Origin: Ceratodon purpureus
Taxonomy: Eukaryota; Streptophyta; Bryopsida; Pseudoditrichales; Ditrichaceae
Assembly: GCA_014871385.1 (NCBI GenBank)
Contig: CM026426.1
Location: 102,528,355-102,592,354 of the forward strand
Direction of reading: 5' to 3'
DNA length: 64,000 nt
Shown: positions 1-12,719 of the stretch, piece after piece
How the letters are laid out: the number at the start of each line of letters is the position of its first letter
Numbering within the stretch: the first letter of the stretch is position 1
Position numbers and translations under genes: made by a program
Notes under the pieces: generated by a model
Database searches by the model: none
What the model saw: the letters and a program-made list of their open reading frames with translations, nothing else
What the model was told of the DNA's origin: nothing

Positions 1-3000
1 AATAGTCCTACGCTCTTTAATTTTTTATTTTTTTTTTCCCTCTTCGTTGAACACTACGCTTTTATTTAATTCCTTCTCTCATTTCGTTTGTTCATTTTAT
101 AATTCCACCTCTCCCTATCCTCGCGCCTTATTTTTGTTCAATACTCCTACGCTCTTTAATCCTTTTTTTTTTTTTTCCCCCCTTCGTTGAACACTACGCT
201 TCTATCTAATTCTTCTCATTTCGTTTGTTCATTTTTATAATTCCACCTCTCCCTATCCTCTGGCCTTATTTTTATTCAATACTCCTACGCTCTTTAATTT
301 TTTCATTTTTTTTTTCCCCTTCGTTGAACACTAGCTTTTATTTAATTCCTTCTCTCATTTCGTTTGTTCATTTTTATAATTCCACCTCTCCCTATCCCGC
401 CTTTTTATTCAATAGTCCTACGCTCTTAATTTTTATTTTTTTTCCCCCTTCGTTGAACACTATGCTTTTATTTAATTCCTTCTCTCATTTCGTTGTTCAT
501 TTTTTATAATTCCACCTCTCCTCTATCCTCGCGCCTTATTATTGTTCAATACTCCTACGCTCTTTAATCCTTTTTTTTTTTTTTCCCCCCTTCGTTGAAG
601 ACTACGCTTCTATTTAATTCCTTCTCTCATTTCGTTTGTTCATTTTTATAATTCCACCTCTCCTCTATCCTCCCGCCTTATTTTTATTCAATACTCCTAC
701 GCTCTTTAAGTTATTTATTTTTTTTTTTTCCCCCTTCGTTGAACACTACGCTTTTATTTAATTCCTTCTCTCATTTCGTTTGTTCATTTTTATAATTCCA
801 CCTCTCATTTATCCTCCCGCCTTATTTTTATTCAATACTCCTACGCTCTTTAATTTTTTTTATTTTTTTTTTCCCCCTTCCTTGAACACTACGCTTCTAT
901 TTAATTCCTTCTCTCATTTCGTTTGTTCATTTTTATAATTCCACCTCTCCTCTATCCTCCCGCCTTATTTTTATTCAATACTCCTACGCTCTTTAATTTT
1001 TTTAATTTTTTTTTCCCCCTTCGTTGAACACTACGCTTTTATTTAACTCCGTCTCTCATTTCGTTTGTTCATTTTTATAATTCCACCTCTCCTCTATCCT
1101 CCCGCCTTATTTTTGTTCAATACTCCTACGCTCTTTAATCCTTTTTTTTTTTTTTTCCCCCCCTTCGTTGAACACTACGCTTCTATCTAATTCCTTCTCT
1201 CATTTCGTTTGTTTATTTTTATAATTCCACCTCTACCCTATCCTCCCGCCTTAGTTTTATTCAATACTCCTACGCTCTTTAATCCTTTTTTTTTTTTTTT
1301 CCCCCCCTTCGTTAAACACTACGCTTTTATTTAATTCCTTCTCTCATTTCGTTTGTTCATTTTTATAATTCCACCTCTCCTCTATCCTCCTGCCTTATTT
1401 TTATTCAATACTCCTACGCTCTTTAATTTTTTTTTTTTTTTTTTCCCCCTTCGTTGAACACTACGCTTTTATTTAATTCCGTCTCTCGTTTCGTTTGTTC
1501 ATTTTATAATTCCACCTCTCCCCTATCCTCCCGCCTTATTTTTATTCAATACTCCTACGCTCTTTAATTCTTTTTTTTTTTCTTTTTTTTTTCCCCCTTC
1601 GTTGAACACTACGCTTTTATTTAATTCCTTCTCTCATTTCGTTTGTTCATTTTTATAATTCCACCTCTCCTCTATCCTCGCGCCTTATTTTTGTTCAATA
1701 CTCCTACGCTCTTTAATCCTTTATTTTTTTTTTCCCTCTTCGTTGAACACTACGCTTTATTTAATTCCTTCTCTCATTTCGTTTGTTCATTTTTATAATT
1801 CCACCTCTCCCCTATCCTCCCGCCTTATTTTTATTCAATACTCCTACGCTCTTTAATTTTTTCATTTTTTTTTTCCCCCTTCGTTGAACACTACGCTTTT
1901 ATTTAATTCCTTCTCTCATTTCGTTTGTTCATTTTTATAATTCCACCTCTCCCCTATCCTCCCGCCTTATTTTTATTCAATAGTCCTACGCTCTTTAATT
2001 TTTTATTTTTTTTTTCCCCCTTCGTTGAACACTATGCTTTCATTTTAATTCCTTCTCTCATTTCGTTTGTTCATTTTTATAATTCCACCTCTCCTCTATC
2101 CTCCCGCCTTATTTTTGTTCAATACTCCTACGCTCTATAATCCTTTTTTTTTTTTTTTTTTCCCCCTTCGTTGAAGACTACGCTTCTATCTAATTCCTTC
2201 TCTCATTTTGTTTGTTCATTTTTATAATTCCACCTCTCTTCTATCCTCTCGCCTTATTTTTATTCAATACTCCTACGCTCTTTAATCCTTTTTTTTTTTT
2301 TTTCCCCCTTCGTTGAACACTACGCTTTTATTTAATTCCTTCTTTGTTTCGTTTGTTCATTTTTATAATTCCACCTCTCCCCTATCCTCCCGCCTTATTT
2401 TTATTCAATAGTCCTACGCTCTTTAATTTTTTGTTTTTTTTCCCCCTTCGTTGAACACTACGCTTTTATTTAATTCCTTCTCTCATTTCGTTTGTTCATT
2501 TTTATAATTCCACATGTCCTCTATCCTCCCGCCTTATTTTTGTTCAATACTCCTACGCTCTTTAATCGTTTTTTTTTTTTTTTTCCCCCTTCGTTGAACA
2601 CTACGCTTTTATTTAATTCCTTCCCTCGTTTCGTTTGTTCATTTTTATAATTCCACCTCTCCTCTATCCTCCCGCCTTATTTTTATTCAATACTCCTACG
2701 CTCTTTAATTTTTTCTTTTTTTTTCCCCCTTCGTTGAACACTACGCTTTTATTTAATTCCTTCTCTCATTTCGTTTGTTCATTTTTATAATTCCACATGT
2801 CCTCTATCCTCCCGCCTTATTTTTGTTCAATACTCCTACGCTCTTTAATCGTTTTTTTTTTTTTTTCCCCCTTCGTTGAACACTACGCTTTTATTTAATT
2901 CCTTCCCTCGTTTCGTTTGTTCATTTTTATAATTCCACCTCTCCCCTATCCTCCCGCCTTATTTTTATTCAATACTCCTACGCTCTTTAATCCTTTTTTT

Positions 3001-5460
3001 TTTTTTTTTTCCCTCTTCGTTGAACACTACGCTTTTATTTAATTCCTTCTCTCATTTCGTTTGTTCATTTTTATAATTCCACCTCTCCTCTATCCTCCCG
3101 CCTTATTTTTATTCAATACTCCTACGCTCTTTAATCCTTTTTTTTTTTTTTTCCCCCTTCGTTGAACACTACGCTTCTATCTAATTCCTTCTCTCATTTC
3201 GTTTGTTCATTTTTATAATTCCACCTCTCCCCTATCCTCCCGCCTTATTTTTATTCAATACTCGTACGCTCTTTAATTTTTTTTATTTTTTTTCCCCCTT
3301 CGTTGAACACTACGCTTTTAATTATTTCCTTCTCTCATTTCGTTTGTTCATTTTTATAATTCCACATGTCCTCTATCCTCCCGCCTTAATTTTATTCAAT
3401 ACTCCTACGCTCTTTAATCCTTTTTTTTTTTTTTTTTTTTTCCCCTTCGATGACCACTACGCTTCTATTTAATTCCTTCTCTCATTTCGTTTGTTCATTT
3501 TTATAATTCCACCTCTACCCTATCCTCCCGCCTTATTTTTATTTAATACTCCTACGCTCTTTAATTTTTTTAATTTTTTTTTTCCCCCTTCGTTGAACAC
3601 TACGCTTTTATTTAATTCCTTCTCTCATTTCGTTTGTTCATTTTTATAATTCCACCTCTCCTCTATCCTCCCGCCTTATTTTTATTCAATACTCCTACGC
3701 TCTTTAATCCTTTTTTTTTTTTTTTCCCCCTTCGTTGAACACTACGCTTCTATCTAATTCCTTCTCTAACTTCGTTTGTTCATTTTTATAATTCCACCTC
3801 TCATTTATCCTCCCGCCTTACTTTTATTCAATACTCCTACGCTCTTTAATTTTTTTATTTTTTTTTTCCCCCTTCGTTGAACACTACGCTTTTATTTAAT
3901 TCCTGCTCTCATTTCGTTTGTTCATTTTTATAATTCCACCTCTCTTCTATGCTCCCGCCTTATTTTTGTTCAATACTCCTACGCGCTTTAATCCTTTTTT
4001 TTTTTTTTTTCCCCCTTCGTTGAACACTACGCTTCTATCTAATTCCTTCTCTCATTTCGTTTGTTCATTTTTATAATTCCACCTCTACCCTATCCTCCCG
4101 CCTTATTTTTATTCAATACTCCTACGCTCTTTAAGTTATTTATATTTTTTTTCCCCCTTCGTTGAACACTACGCTTTTATTTAATTCCTTCTCTCATTTC
4201 GTTTGTTCATTTTTATAATTCCACCTCTCCTCTATCCTCCCGCCTTATTTTTATTCAATACTCCTACGCTCTTTAATTTTTTCTTTTTTTTTCCCCCTTC
4301 GTTGAACACTACGCTTTTATTTAATTCCTTCTCTCATTTCGTTTGTTCATTTTTATAATTCCACATGTCCTCTATCCTCCCGCCTTATTTTTATTCAATA
4401 CTCCTACGCTCTTTAATCCTTTTTTTTTTTTTTTTTTTTCCCCTTTGTAACCACTACGCTTCTATTTAATTCCTTCTCTCATTTCGTTTGTTCATTTTTA
4501 TATTTCCACCTCTCCCCTATCCTCCCGCCTTATTTTTATTCAATACTCCTACGCTCTTTAATCCTTTTTTTTTTCTTTTTCCCCCCTCCGTTGAACACTA
4601 CGCTTCTATCTAATTCCTTCTCTCATTTCGTTTGTTCATTTTTATAATTCCACCTCTCCTCTATCCTCCCGCCTTATTTTTGTTCAATACTCCTACGCTC
4701 TTTAATCTTTTTTTTTTTTTTTTCCCCCCTTCGTTGAACACTACGCTTCTATCTAATTCCTTCTCTCATTTCGTTTGTTCATTTTTATAATTCCACCTCT
4801 CCGCTATCCTCGCGCCTTATTTTTATTCAATACTCCTCGCTCTTTAATTTTTTTATTTTTTTTTTCCCCCTTCGTTGAACACTACGCTTTTATTTAATTC
4901 CTTCTCTCATTTCGTTTGTTCATTTTTATAATTCCACCTCTCCCCTATCCTCCCGCCTTATTTTTATTCAATACTCCTACGCTCTTTAATTTTTTTATTT
5001 TTTTTTTCCCTCTTCGTTGAACACTACGCTTTTATTTAATTCCTTCTCTCATTTCGTTTGTTCATTTTTATAATTCCTCATGTCCTCTATCCTCCCGCCT
5101 TATTTTTATTCAATACTCCTACGCTCTTTAATCCTTTTTCTTTTTTTTTTTCCCCCTTCGTTGAACACTACGCTTTTATTTAATTCCTTCTCTCATTTCG
5201 TTTGTTCATTTTTATAATTCCACCTCTCCTCTATCCTCCCGCCTTATTTTTGTTCAATACTCCTAGGCTCTTTAATTCTTTTTTTTTTTTTTTTTTCCCC
5301 TTCATTGAACACTACGCTTGTGTCTAATTCCTTCTCTCATTTTGTTTGTTCATTTTTATAATTCCACCTCTCCCCCATCTTGCCGCCTTTTTTTTATTCA
5401 ATATTCCTATGGTCTTTAATTTGTTTTTTAATTTTTTTCTTCATTTTATAAATTCGAATG
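1..5460. repeat. ~145-bp satellite array, about 38 copies
   Basis: A tandem array fills the left edge and continues beyond it. Each unit has a conserved part (TTCGTTGAACACTACGC, then TTTATTTAATTCC, TTTGTTCATTTTTATAATTC, CGCCTTATTTTTATTCAATA and CTACGCTCTTTAAT), followed by a poly-T tract of about 15-25 bases and a short C-run. Unit length varies between about 140 and 150 bases, almost entirely through the T/C tract. Units differ by scattered substitutions; a CTTCTATCTAATTCC variant alternates with CTTTTATTTAATTCC, which suggests higher-order subfamilies. The last unit (from about 5300) is strongly diverged and fades into poly-T, so this is the array edge. Short open frames inside it are artefacts of the repeat. 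Confidence 0.95.
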
Positions 5461-5468
5461 CCCATTCG

Positions 5469-5499
<31 letters not shown>

Positions 5500-5619
5500 C
5501 TTTTGGTTACTCCAATCTCCCATACTAATGTATGGTATTTCAGTGTAGTCCATTCTCTCCCTTAAGCTTTATTTTTTTTTTTTTTCGAACTTACGACTTT
5601 TAAACTTCATTTCGCGTGC
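5461..5619. other. T-rich satellite edge, no gene
   Basis: Poly-T tracts (about 5472-5499 and 5571-5586) and unrelated AT-rich sequence separate the last degenerate satellite unit from the first GC island. I see no gene or RNA here. Confidence 0.6.
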
Positions 5620-5850
5620 CCTGTTGGATCGCGCGTGTCCGAGGGCGCCTGCAGGCGCCCGGGCGATCGCGTCGGCAGTCGTCCCATTGAACCTGCCCAC
5701 GCGCGCGCGCGCACACGCGCGACCGCGCCCGCAAGTACGCGGGCGCGCCTGCTTGTTCGACGCGCGCGCGCGACCTCCCCGACCTGCGCTCGCCGTGCTC
5801 GCGCCCGTGCTCGCGCCGTGCTCGCTCGTGCTCGCGCGCTCGGGGTTTCA
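5620..5850. repeat. GC island 1 (GCGCCCG-type), orientation unclear
   Basis: A sharply bounded CpG-dense tract built from degenerate units such as GCGCCCG, GCGCGCGC and CTCGCGCC, in AT-rich surroundings. It resembles the islands at 6180, 10490, 12720 and 53850, but has no obvious TATA box at either edge. Overlapping reading frames on both strands are compositional (few AT-rich stops) and are not genes. The following 5851-6179 contains no recognisable gene. Confidence 0.7.
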
Positions 5851-6179
5851 ACTGGATTAACGCAGTAACTAGAAAAATTTATCCCATATTTTAAGTTAAC
5901 ACTGCCCGAGGTTAGCTTAAAACGACTTACCTTCCAGTGGGAGGGCAGAAACATGAAGGGCGAGATGACAGCCTGCTCCAGTTCTTAGACATGTGTGAAT
6001 GGGGTGGGTAGTCCTCTCGCACTCTCATGTTTCTCAATCTTTTCACTTAAATAGGATTCCTTTTTATGTAGATGTGCACGTGTATGTAGTTTACACACTT
6101 TAATTTATTTAAGTTTTATTCATTTTTCCCTCTCGTTGTTACTTCTTCTTATTGAATTGAGGTGGCCAAATCGATCTCG

Positions 6180-6466
6180 GCTGTTCGATCGCACCCGCAC
6201 CCGACCGCACGTGCGCACCCGCGCCTGCATTCGCCCGCCGCTCTCTGCCCGTGCGCGCCCGCGCCGGCATTCGCCCGCCGCTCTCCGCCCGCGCCCGCCC
6301 GCTTTGCGATCCAGCGCTCGCGCCCGCATGCGCCCGCCCCCGCCCGTCTTCCACCGCGCGCGCTATCCGCCACGCGGCCTGCAATCGCGCGCACCCACCT
6401 GCGCCCGCCCGTTCGGTCGCGCCCGTCCGGACAGTACTCGCCCGGTCGAGGGCGGCAGTATATAAA
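6180..6466 (+). promoter_or_regulatory. GC island 2 with TATA box: putative hAT promoter
   Basis: A CpG-dense tract of repeated GCCCGC/GCGCCCG words ends within a few bases of TATATAAA at 6459-6466. An approximately 240-base leader then leads to the hAT start at 6710. The leader contains TTTGGGTGGGGGGAA near 6570-6586; a closely similar GGGTGGGGGG motif lies after the next island near 10909-10919. The arrangement island, TATA, leader, start codon is shared by two unrelated genes, so I infer a promoter with clustered GC-rich factor sites. Confidence 0.6.
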
Positions 6467-6709
6467 CTGCCCCCTTGATTTGACATCCACCTTACCTCCT
6501 TGCGTGCTTCATGTCCTGGGTCTCCTTGAGGGCTCCTTGCTTGAAACTGTTAGCTTGGGGAGACACTTGGTTTGGGTGGGGGGAATGTAAAAATTCTTCT
6601 CTCCATAAATCAATGTGTCAAGCACTTTTCAGACACACTAAGTTATTCAGATAATAATCTTTTGGTACTGCTGGTCCTATTAGTCCCGATACTTCCCTAA
6701 TCATTCACT

Positions 6710-9700
6710 ATGGATCCGGTTGAAGCGGTTGAACCGGTTGAAGTGGTTGCTCCGGCTAGAGCCATTCCAAGACTCGGTACGAGAGAGTGGGCACCATGGT
6801 TTACGATCAAGCTCCAGGAAGGGTCACTGTCACATAAAGTAGCCCAATGTGTGTATTGCAGGACCAAGTTTTCGTACGTGAAGTCTAGGTGCTTTCAGCA
6901 TTATGGTTGGGACCAGTCCAATCTCTCGAGGGTTTGCCAAAAGGCACCTACCGTAGTGAAGAGGAAGTTTCAGTTTTGCGCTGGAAAGATTCCCGGCCCT
7001 TTGACACAGGAGGAGATGGATGGTATCAGGCCAACGTTCCCCGCGTCAGTTCAACGTGGAACATCCAGTGCTTCCACACACGGCACTCTGTACGGTGGAT
7101 CCGAACCCTCGTATAATGATACCGAAGAGGACCGAAATGTCTCCAGTGTTGCACCTAGTAGGGCCGGTTCGAATACCACTAGGAGCTTGCGGCAACAGGA
7201 CATGAGTGAAGCACTCCAGATCGCCAAGCGGAAGGAGCTGGACATGTTGTAGTCATCCTTCTTTTACGAAGCCAACGTCGCATTCAACGTGGCCAAGCAC
7301 CCAGCATTTATTAAGGCGGTGAGCACAACCGCGGCTGCCGGATTTAACTATGGTCCTCCTTCCTATGACGCGATGCGAACAACGCACATGAAGGAAAAAA
7401 AGAAGTTGATCAAGGCAAAGATTGATGAACGTACGAAAACCTCGACCGAGTTATACGGGGCTACCATATGCTCCGATGGTTGGGATAATGTGAATCGCCG
7501 ACCGTTGATGAATGTCATGCTAGTATGTCCGACAGGCAATGTATTTCTTGGGTCTGTTGATACGACTGGCGAGAAGAAGTCAATGGGATATATTGCCGGG
7601 GAGATGAAGAAATATATTCGAGAAATTGGCCCTCAGAATGTTGTCCAGATTTGCACGGACAATGCAGCCAACATGCTTGGCGCCATGGATAATATCCTAG
7701 AGGAGTTTCCTCACATGTACAAGCAGGGCTGTTGTGCCCATATTCTAGATCTTCTTATGGAGGACTGGGGCAAGGAAGTCTTTGTGAAGGATTTGGTCGT
7801 CAAGGCTAAGCACGTGTGTCATTACATTCGGAGACATCATGTTCCCATGGCCCTTTTCCGCAAATTTGAACCGAAGTTGTCCTTGGTGGTTCCCGCTGAA
7901 ACCAGATTCGCTTGTAACTATCTCATGATAGCGCGCCTTATGGAGGTTAAATTTGCTTTGGAGCAAGTGGTCATGGCACCGGAGTGGTTCGATTATGTCG
8001 ACGGTTTATTCAACCAAACCGAGGGGGTGCGTAATCATGCACGCGCAAGCGTAGTGCGTCAAACAATTCGTGATGATGGGTTCTGGCATCAGTGTGACAA
8101 CTTCACGCACCTAGTGAAACCAGCCCTAGTAGCTCTCAGAACCTTCGATGGAAGCCAGCCGGCAATGGGCAAGGCATGGATTACAATGAGCAACCTAAAG
8201 GATCACGTGTACAATCTCCGAGGATCCCCTTGCTTTTTCCCACCTGTCATGGCAACAAGGATGGAGCTGCGGTTCGACCGTAGATGGGACATGATGCATA
8301 CCGATCTTCATTATGCCGCGGCGCTCTTGAACCCTTGGGTTAGAACGCATAAGGGCTTACAAGTCATAGGAGAAGCGAAGGCGGCTCTCAATCGGGTGTT
8401 TTGTCAGGTGGGTGGCCAAATGGGAATTCCATTTGCCGTTCTTATGAAAGAGATGATCGAGTTCGACGAGGGACGTGGCCCTTACAGCCCCGAAGTGACC
8501 ATCGATATCAGAGGTTTGAATCTGGAACCCCATCAATGGTGGCAGAGGATTGGAGGGGGACCATTGGCAGTCATTGCGAAGCGCATTTTATCTCAGGTCT
8601 GCTCCGCCTCATCGTGTGAACGGAATTGGAGCATGTATTCGTTTGTCCACAACAAGGTACGCAACCGCCTGGGGTTGGAGAAGTCTGAGGCCTTGGTGTA
8701 CATTTATACGAATAGCAGACTCCTCCGCGAACGCCCAAAGCCCAACCCCCTCAGATGGTACGAGAACAATGCATGGTCAGAGGAGTCAGATCCGGAGAGA
8801 GATCCAAGCGAAGAGGAAGGAGGTGACGACGATCATTACATACCAGTTGACCACGAAGGCAGTGGGGATGATGATGTCTGGGGACATGATAACGTTGACG
8901 TTAACACGAATGGGCAAAACGACGGTAATGGCAACGGACGCGGTGACGCTAACCGCAACAATCCGCGTGACCGCAACAACCACGATGATAACGGTGATGC
9001 GTACGACTTCAACAATGAACCAGAATATAACCAGAGAAACCCGGACATGAACATCTATGGAGACGAATTACCCACACTCCCGGTATTTGATGAAGCGGCT
9101 AATGCAGAAGGAAGAGACGCACGTGACGAAAGAGATGCTATTCCAGTCCAAATCAATCCCAAGAACAATGACGGGGTTGCAGATGATTCATCCAGCGAGG
9201 ACCATCTTGGCAACGATATCCATGCTGGCGATGATGACGAGGACAGTGACGAAGGGGGTGATGGAAGTCATGGACGGGCTGTAGACGGACCTCATTGGAT
9301 CGGCCTCGTTAGTGGGAAGGGCAACTGGGGAACCGTTCCGGCACAAGGCGACTCAAGCTTGCTTCAAGAGATTCCTCCTGCTCACGAGAGAAGGACCGTG
9401 CACGCAATCCCCGCACAGACTGTGCCTCCATCGCAACCCACTGGTACGGGGGGTATCGAACCAGATACAATCGTGGATGGAGGCCTGGCTCGGAGGCCCA
9501 CAAGTTCAATGGGCGCAAAAATAGCTCGACTCCTTAGATCATCAGCAGCGGTGAGGCCTCCACTCAATCGAGCTGGTGGTAGTCGGCGTGGTGCCTCCAC
9601 CGCCAAGCTAGTCCCCGTGGCGCCAGCTATAGACGACGCCGTACAGAATGTGGCCCAACGTGGTGCGAAGAAGTCCACAGACAAGGTTGTTAGGAAACCA

Positions 9701-10156
9701 CCATCACAAGAACCCCGCGGAGGAACACGAAAGTCAAGCAAAAGAACTGGACCTGATCCCCTTCCATTCTATAAAGGGTACACTGAAGGGGGGCCTTCTT
9801 CTGGAACTGGGGTTGTTCGCACACGCATAATCAGTGAGGATGGCATCACAGCCATCGGTAATTCCGGAAAGGAGAGGCCTATGAAGCGCCTAGTAAGTGC
9901 CAGAGATGGCAATACGGGTGAAGTTTCCATGCAAGTGCGCAATCTTACATCGGAGGTGGAAGGAGAGGTACAAGCTCCAGTGGTCGGAGCTCCTGAGGAT
10001 GAAGGTGACAACGAGCACTCAGAGGAGGAAGACCCGGATTGCGATGAGGCGCCAGATGACGAAGATGTGATAATCCGGCACGAATTGGGGCCCACTGTGG
10101 CTCGGAAAAGACAATCTTCACGCAAGAAGAAGCCCCGCAAAGCAAGGAGAGTCTAG
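6710..10156 (+). CDS. hAT-family transposase, one in-frame TAG, long acidic tail
   Basis: DNA transposase of the hAT superfamily. Frame 2 is open from ATG 6710 to TAG 10154-10156 except for one TAG at 7250-7252; both halves are in the same frame, so this is a single nonsense change (or readthrough), not a frameshift. Domains in order: BED-type zinc finger (CVYC near 6850, later histidine in QHYGW), DUF659 RNase H-like core (SDGWDN near 7472, TDNAAN near 7654, CCAHILDLL near 7733) and the C-terminal hAT dimerisation region (WWQRIGG near 8538, CERNWS near 8616, KVRNRLGLEKSEALVYIY near 8655). A low-complexity acidic, Asp/Asn-rich tail of about 465 residues follows, ending in a basic KKKPRKARR stretch that could be a nuclear signal. 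Such a tail is far longer than usual for this family. Element termini and the 8-bp duplication were not found. Confidence 0.9.
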
Positions 10157-10489
10157 ACTGTGGTCACCTTTTTAGCGCATATAGTAGTAGTAAATCTAAA
10201 CATACAATCTACCGGCTAAAAACAAAAAAAAATACTATGTTATTCTTAATGTTTTTTTTTTTTTTTTTGGTAGCACCTTCTTATTACGTAGACTTATACT
10301 GTTACTTAGAGTCAACCTAGTTCATTATCTTGCACTCGAAGGAATTGTATGGTTGTGCTCTGTATTATTTTTTGTGCGCTAAATGCGGTTAATATATCTC
10401 CATTGAGTAATTTCGCAGTGAATTTTTAGGTATTCTGTTCAATATACGAGTATACCGTAACCGAACCTGTACAGTGTATGTAACGCTGC
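10157..10489. other. 3' flank of the hAT gene, no gene seen
   Basis: AT-rich sequence with a T-run at 10253-10268 between the hAT stop and the next GC island. A probable 3' UTR or transposon end; no terminal inverted repeat could be recognised. Confidence 0.4.
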
Positions 10490-10790
10490 ATATCCGGGCG
10501 CTTGCATGGGGACGGGCGCGTACAGGAAGGCGGGCGAGTGCACGGAGTCGGGCGCGTGCGCGGGGACAGGCGCGCGCAGGGGTACGGGCGCGAGCACGCG
10601 GGCACGGGCGCCTGCGGCGTCGGGCGCGCCCGATGTGGGCTGACGGGCGCGCACGTGGGCACGGGCGTGCACACGCGGGCACGGGCGCGGGCAGTCCCCC
10701 GTGCGAACGCGGTGGACGGGCGCGTGTGGAGGCCCTGTGCGCGCGCGTGTACGCGCTTACGGGCGCGAACAGCCGAGGGGAGCATAAAAG
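10490..10790 (+). promoter_or_regulatory. GC island 3 with TATA-like box: putative kinase-gene promoter
   Basis: A CpG-dense tract, here in the complementary sense (GGGCGCG and GGGCACGGGCG units), ends at CATAAAAG (10783-10790), followed by a leader with GGGTGGGGGG (10909-10918) and the kinase start at 10965. It has the same order of parts as the hAT upstream region although the downstream genes are unrelated. Confidence 0.55.
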
Positions 10791-10964
10791 GCGCCCCTTA
10801 ACCCTTATTTTCTACTTTTCAAAGTCTCCTCTTCCAGGTGGCTCCTTGTCCTAGCCCGTGACTCCACGTGCTCAGCTTGGAACTGCAGGAAGTGGGAGCA
10901 ACCAGATTGGGTGGGGGGGAACTTTTGTTTTTTTTTATTGTGTGTCCAGTTCATTATTCCAACT

Positions 10965-12533
10965 ATGTCGGTCTCTCGTGGATCCGGGAAACGCCCTGCC
11001 TACGTAGATCTTGACGCTCCTGTAGAGGATGTGATGGCAACCTCCACAGCACCGACCGTTACAGGCTCAAACCCGTCATCAAGCTCATCGGGAAAGAAGA
11101 ACCGGAAGTCGGCGAGTGAGAGGGACCCGGACTACCCACCTCCTCGGTACCAGGAATTTGTTAGAGAGCTAGCATTGGAGTGGTACGGATGTCGGAAACG
11201 GGAGATGATTACCCGTACATACGTTGAGAAGGGGGAGACCGGAATTAAGGACTTGAAGACCCATTTGGAAGAGTATTTGTGGAAGAAGCTGGACCTTTCC
11301 GAGAGATATAATGATTGTATTCATTACTTTCATTTCCCTAAGTGGATGGAGCAACAAATAACAACAAACACTACGAACATTGTGCATGTCTTTGAGTGTG
11401 TCAACAAGAAGCCGAAGGAGGGCTACTCGCGGGCGCAGAAGGAGGAGATAGAGAAGCTCAAATATGTCCAGGATTCGTGCGCGAGATTCTCGAATAATAA
11501 GACGAGGGCAAGGCCATGGCTTGAAGCTGGACTGAAAAGCGCAATGGAGAAGTACTTGTGGGGAGCAGTGGTTGGAGTTCCAAGAGGGGTCAAGTTGGTT
11601 CCGCTGTCAGGCACAAAGGAAGGCGGTTATGGTAAAGTCCGAAAATTACGTATTGTTGGCATGCAAACCATACTTGAGACTTGTGTCTTTGCGGGGAAGA
11701 CGTCCAAGGCTCCTGACGAGACCCAGCAGCGGTACGAGACATCAATAGAAGCCATGGTTTGCAGGATTGACCATCCCGGCGTTATTAAGTTTTTTGCGGT
11801 CAATGACTGGACGATGGAAGCCTACACGCTTTGGTGGAATGGGGATTGCCTGCAGAATTTTCTGCACAAGTTCAATTCAAATATCGGTGAGGGTACTCAA
11901 AACCGTAACCTCCACAAGCAAACCGATATGCCCATGGAAACACGTGACCGTGTTAAGGCCTTCCGCACTCATAGGGCCAAGCTAGCTTGGGCACTCATCT
12001 GTATTATGGACCGGGTCCATAAGGGGTATTTGCAGCATAATGACATCTCCCCGGGAAACGTCTTGCTTCACTTCCCAGAGGATAAAGTGAGCGAAGTTTA
12101 CATTGGAGTATGCGACTGGGGCCTTGCAAGTCGGGTGTGTGAGACAACTCCTTCAAGGTACGGTTACCCAAGTGATGAGGCGCGTACGGCAGCCTTCAAG
12201 GAACGTGGTAGTTTTGTGGCTCCGGAGTTGTAGTACACTTATGGTAAGCCAAATTCGGAGACCTCATTGGAAACTCTAAGGAGGAGACATCTATATACGC
12301 AGGCTGCCGATGCGTACTCGGTTGGAGTGGTAGCAAATATGATTTGGAAGGACGAGGACGACTTCGACCTTTTCAAGGATACAGCGGGGAAGGCTAGATT
12401 TGCGGTGGCGTTGAAGGAGCTCACAAATCCCGATCCCAAGAGCCACTCTACCTTGCGTTTGGTCCACGCTACTCTAACAACCCCTCCCTACAATTTCCAA
12501 ATCCCAGAGTGTTGTTATCGCAAACATATTTAG
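10965..12533 (+). CDS. Atypical protein kinase-like gene, one in-frame TAG
   Basis: Frame 3 is open from ATG 10965 to TAG 12531-12533 apart from one TAG at 12231-12233. The N-terminal part (Ser/Lys-rich, then about 170 unrecognised residues) precedes a kinase fold: glycine loop GTKEGGYGKV (11611-11640), catalytic loop HNDISPGNVLL (about 12035-12067, HND replacing HRD), metal-binding DWG for DFG (12114-12122), APE (12219-12227) and, beyond the TAG, DAYSVGVV of helix F. The TAG falls directly after APEL, so the stop removes the C-lobe end under the standard code. Product about 520 residues if read through. The function is unknown; the kinase lies between two GC islands and may be mobile-element cargo. 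The assignment to a kinase-like fold is firm; substrate and family are not. Confidence 0.75.
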
Positions 12534-12719
12534 AAGTAGGCAAGTAGTGACAACAATGTGATATTCTCAGTTCTCCATAAGAGGGGACATTTTTTGTAAG
12601 TGGTTTACTGCCACAATTTTGCAAAACTTTTCAATAAACATTGCACTTCCCAATTGCCCTCTTCTGAAATACATGCCCTCTCTTGTCATTTTGCCCGATG
12701 TCGCTCTTTCCCTACTAAC

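Noticed and set aside
1..5460. CRISPR-like array
   Set aside because: The variable part is a homopolymer tract rather than unique spacers, and the setting is eukaryotic.
225..5528. Phe/Ser-rich ORFs in the left satellite
   Set aside because: Repeat translations beginning at the same unit position; not genes.
5607..6590. Overlapping Arg/Ala-rich ORFs on both strands in the GC islands (also at 10.4-10.8, 12.6-13.1 and 53.7-54.1 kb)
   Set aside because: High G+C leaves few stops; frames overlap on both strands and change with each island.
8786..10145. Minus-strand ORFs opposite the hAT tail
   Set aside because: Antisense shadows of an acidic low-complexity coding region; no homology recognised.
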